A stretch of 6,341 nt of DNA from Candidatus Daviesbacteria bacterium RIFCSPLOWO2_02_FULL_41_8 (lineage in GTDB: Bacteria; Patescibacteriota; Microgenomatia; Daviesbacterales; UBA10151), in NCBI GenBank assembly GCA_001777455.1, contig MFDZ01000046.1, forward strand, positions 1 to 6,341, read 5' to 3'. Shown piece after piece: positions 5,398-6,341 of the stretch. The translations under genes and the position numbers were made by a program. The notes below the pieces were generated by a model. It was not told the DNA's origin, ran no database searches, and saw nothing but the letters and a program-made list of their open reading frames with translations. Position 1 is the first letter of the stretch; every line of letters starts with the position of its first letter.

Positions 5398-5469
5398 AGT
5401 TTTAGGGTAAAGGGGGAAGCGTTAAGGGTGAAGTAATTTTCTTTACCCTTTCCCCTTGACGCTTTACCC
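5398..5469. repeat. Intergenic modular hairpin element, copy B (HMGS-thiolase gap)
   Basis: It is related to the element at 4177-4245. Ends AGGGTAAAG (5404-5412) and CTTTACCCT (5462-5470) form a perfect 9-bp inverted repeat; the last base overlaps the HMGS stop codon. The core hairpin is AAGGGTGAAG (5424-5433), a 7-base loop, and CTTTACCCTT (5441-5450), with the same G/T pair as copy A. Between core and ends the GGGG-AAG and GCGTT blocks appear in different order from copy A. No ribosome site for the thiolase gene is visible in it. Confidence 0.75.
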
Positions 5470-6341
5470 TCATATCCTGTATTTATTTATAATATTTCGC
5501 GCCACCAATGAATAATCGATCATTTGTTTATTTTTGATTTGGCTTTGGACGGATTTTTTGTTATTTTTCTGGAATTTTGTCAGCAGAGGAGTGGTCTCAA
5601 AAACAAAAGCATCAGCGCCGGCCCCTGAGCCGTAAGAGCACATAAAGATTTTTGTGTTTGGTTTGGCGATATCCAAAGTGGCGGCCAATCCAATCAGGGA
5701 TGAGGCAGAATAAGGGTTGCCTATTTGAGAAACTATAAAGCCGGGTTTTAATTGTTGGGGCGTAAACCCTAATCTTCCGGCTGCTTCTTTGGGGAATTTG
5801 CCGTTTGGCATATGAAAAACAGCAAAAGCAAAATCAGCGGGCTTTAATTTTGTTTTTTCCAGAAGCAAATTGGAGGCGCTCAAAACATGTTTGAAATAAG
5901 CAGGTTCACCGGTGAAGCGGCCTCCGTGACTGGGAAATTTTTCCGTATCCCGTCTCCAAAAATCCGGGGTGTCTGAGGAAAAAGAACTAAAATCCAGGAT
6001 ATTAGCAATCGTATCCGTACTACCGAGGATGAAACCGGCTGCGGCAGAACCGGCAGTATATTCCAAAACATCAGCCGGCTTGGCTTGGGCTACATCAGAA
6101 CCTATGGCCAGGACATATTTTTTATCTTTGCCGATTAAGCCCGACAAAAGCTGGATGCCGGAGGTGCCGGCTTTGCAGGCAAATTCCAAATCAACTGCCA
6201 GCAGGTCTTCCCGCAAGCCCAAAAGACCGGCAACGGTAGTGGATGATGGTTTGACGGCATACGGGTGAGATTCACTGCCGACGGTGATAGCTTTGATTTT
6301 ATTCAGGTCAAAATCAAACGGCATGACGGCATTCAGGGTGG
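5470..6341 (-). CDS. Hydroxymethylglutaryl-CoA synthase, archaeal type (5' end cut by window edge)
   Basis: The product condenses acetoacetyl-CoA with acetyl-CoA to give HMG-CoA. The reading frame stays open to the window edge: TLNAV precedes the Met at 6324, which is an internal residue. About 50-60 N-terminal residues are likely missing compared with archaeal enzymes of about 345. Counting from that Met, motifs are GSESHPYAVKP (16-26), the catalytic Cys50 in LEFACKAGT, HGGRFTGEPAYFKHV (133-147), His171 in VFHMPNGKFP, IGNPYSASSL (201-210) and YGSGAGADAF (231-240). All are characteristic of the archaeal subfamily rather than the Staphylococcus/eukaryote type. The C-terminal tail (about 246-284) is lysine/asparagine-rich before a conserved-looking MIDYSLVAR end. 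It is followed by the thiolase and DUF35 genes, its expected complex partners. The promoter lies outside the window. Confidence 0.92.
   Translation of the reverse strand, partial: TLNAVMPFDFDLNKIKAITVGSESHPYAVKPSSTTVAGLLGLREDLLAVDLEFACKAGTSGIQLLSGLIGKDKKYVLAIGSDVAQAKPADVLEYTAGSAAAGFILGSTDTIANILDFSSFSSDTPDFWRRDTEKFPSHGGRFTGEPAYFKHVLSASNLLLEKTKLKPADFAFAVFHMPNGKFPKEAAGRLGFTPQQLKPGFIVSQIGNPYSASSLIGLAATLDIAKPNTKIFMCSYGSGAGADAFVFETTPLLTKFQKNNKKSVQSQIKNKQMIDYSLVARNIINKYRI

Noticed and set aside
5880..6268. Open frames on both strands inside the HMG-CoA synthase gene
   Set aside because: They overlap the highly conserved catalytic region in other frames and have no motifs.
6322..6324. Met codon as the start of HMG-CoA synthase
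   Set aside because: The frame stays open to the window edge and archaeal enzymes have about 50-60 residues before GSESHPYAVKP, so this Met is internal.
1..6341. tRNA, rRNA, CRISPR array, transposase or toxin-antitoxin genes
   Set aside because: No cloverleaf-like segment, spaced identical repeats or matching protein motifs were seen on either strand.

Overview
The window looks like a piece of a Patescibacteria/CPR-type bacterial genome. It carries a mevalonate-pathway locus whose early enzymes are of archaeal type. Everything that looks coding is on the minus strand, and coding density is high. I infer a bacterium from a clean TATAAT -10 box, from twin-hairpin repeats of the 'GTCATCCCCGC...' kind, and from short palindromes inserted in frame inside genes (one translates as LPAGRQ). 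I associate these repeats with CPR genomes from memory. No search could be run, so the lineage is an inference.

In the direction of transcription (right to left), the first block is 3-hydroxy-3-methylglutaryl-CoA synthase (5' end cut by the window edge), a SCP2-type acetoacetyl-CoA thiolase, a small DUF35/OB-fold protein, a mevalonate kinase (ATGA overlap) and an endonuclease/exonuclease/phosphatase-family protein. In archaea, thiolase, DUF35 protein and HMG-CoA synthase form one complex that makes HMG-CoA from acetyl-CoA. HMG-CoA reductase is not in the window. The DUF35 protein here has no cysteines and lacks the usual zinc ribbon.

A second block starts at about 1990 with a possible leaderless promoter. 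It holds a 152-residue unknown protein with hydrophobic segments, then a second GHMP kinase whose motifs lean towards phosphomevalonate kinase, then a Nudix protein cut by the left edge. The Nudix protein keeps the five metal ligands of type 1 isopentenyl-diphosphate isomerase but has alanine in place of its catalytic cysteine. With a decarboxylase encoded elsewhere, the genes could take acetyl-CoA most of the way to IPP/DMAPP.

Four kinds of repeat lie in 6.3 kb: a 75-bp twin hairpin between the GHMP kinase and Nudix genes, a 34-bp palindrome read through in the GHMP kinase, a 20-bp palindrome read through in the thiolase, and two related ~70-bp modular hairpin elements that fill the HMGS-thiolase and thiolase-DUF35 gaps. 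The long intergenic gaps (88, 72 and 69 bp) are the repeat-bearing ones; the other junctions overlap or are 2 to 40 bp. I saw no tRNA, rRNA, CRISPR array, transposase or convincing intrinsic terminator, and no gene-free stretch over 300 bases.
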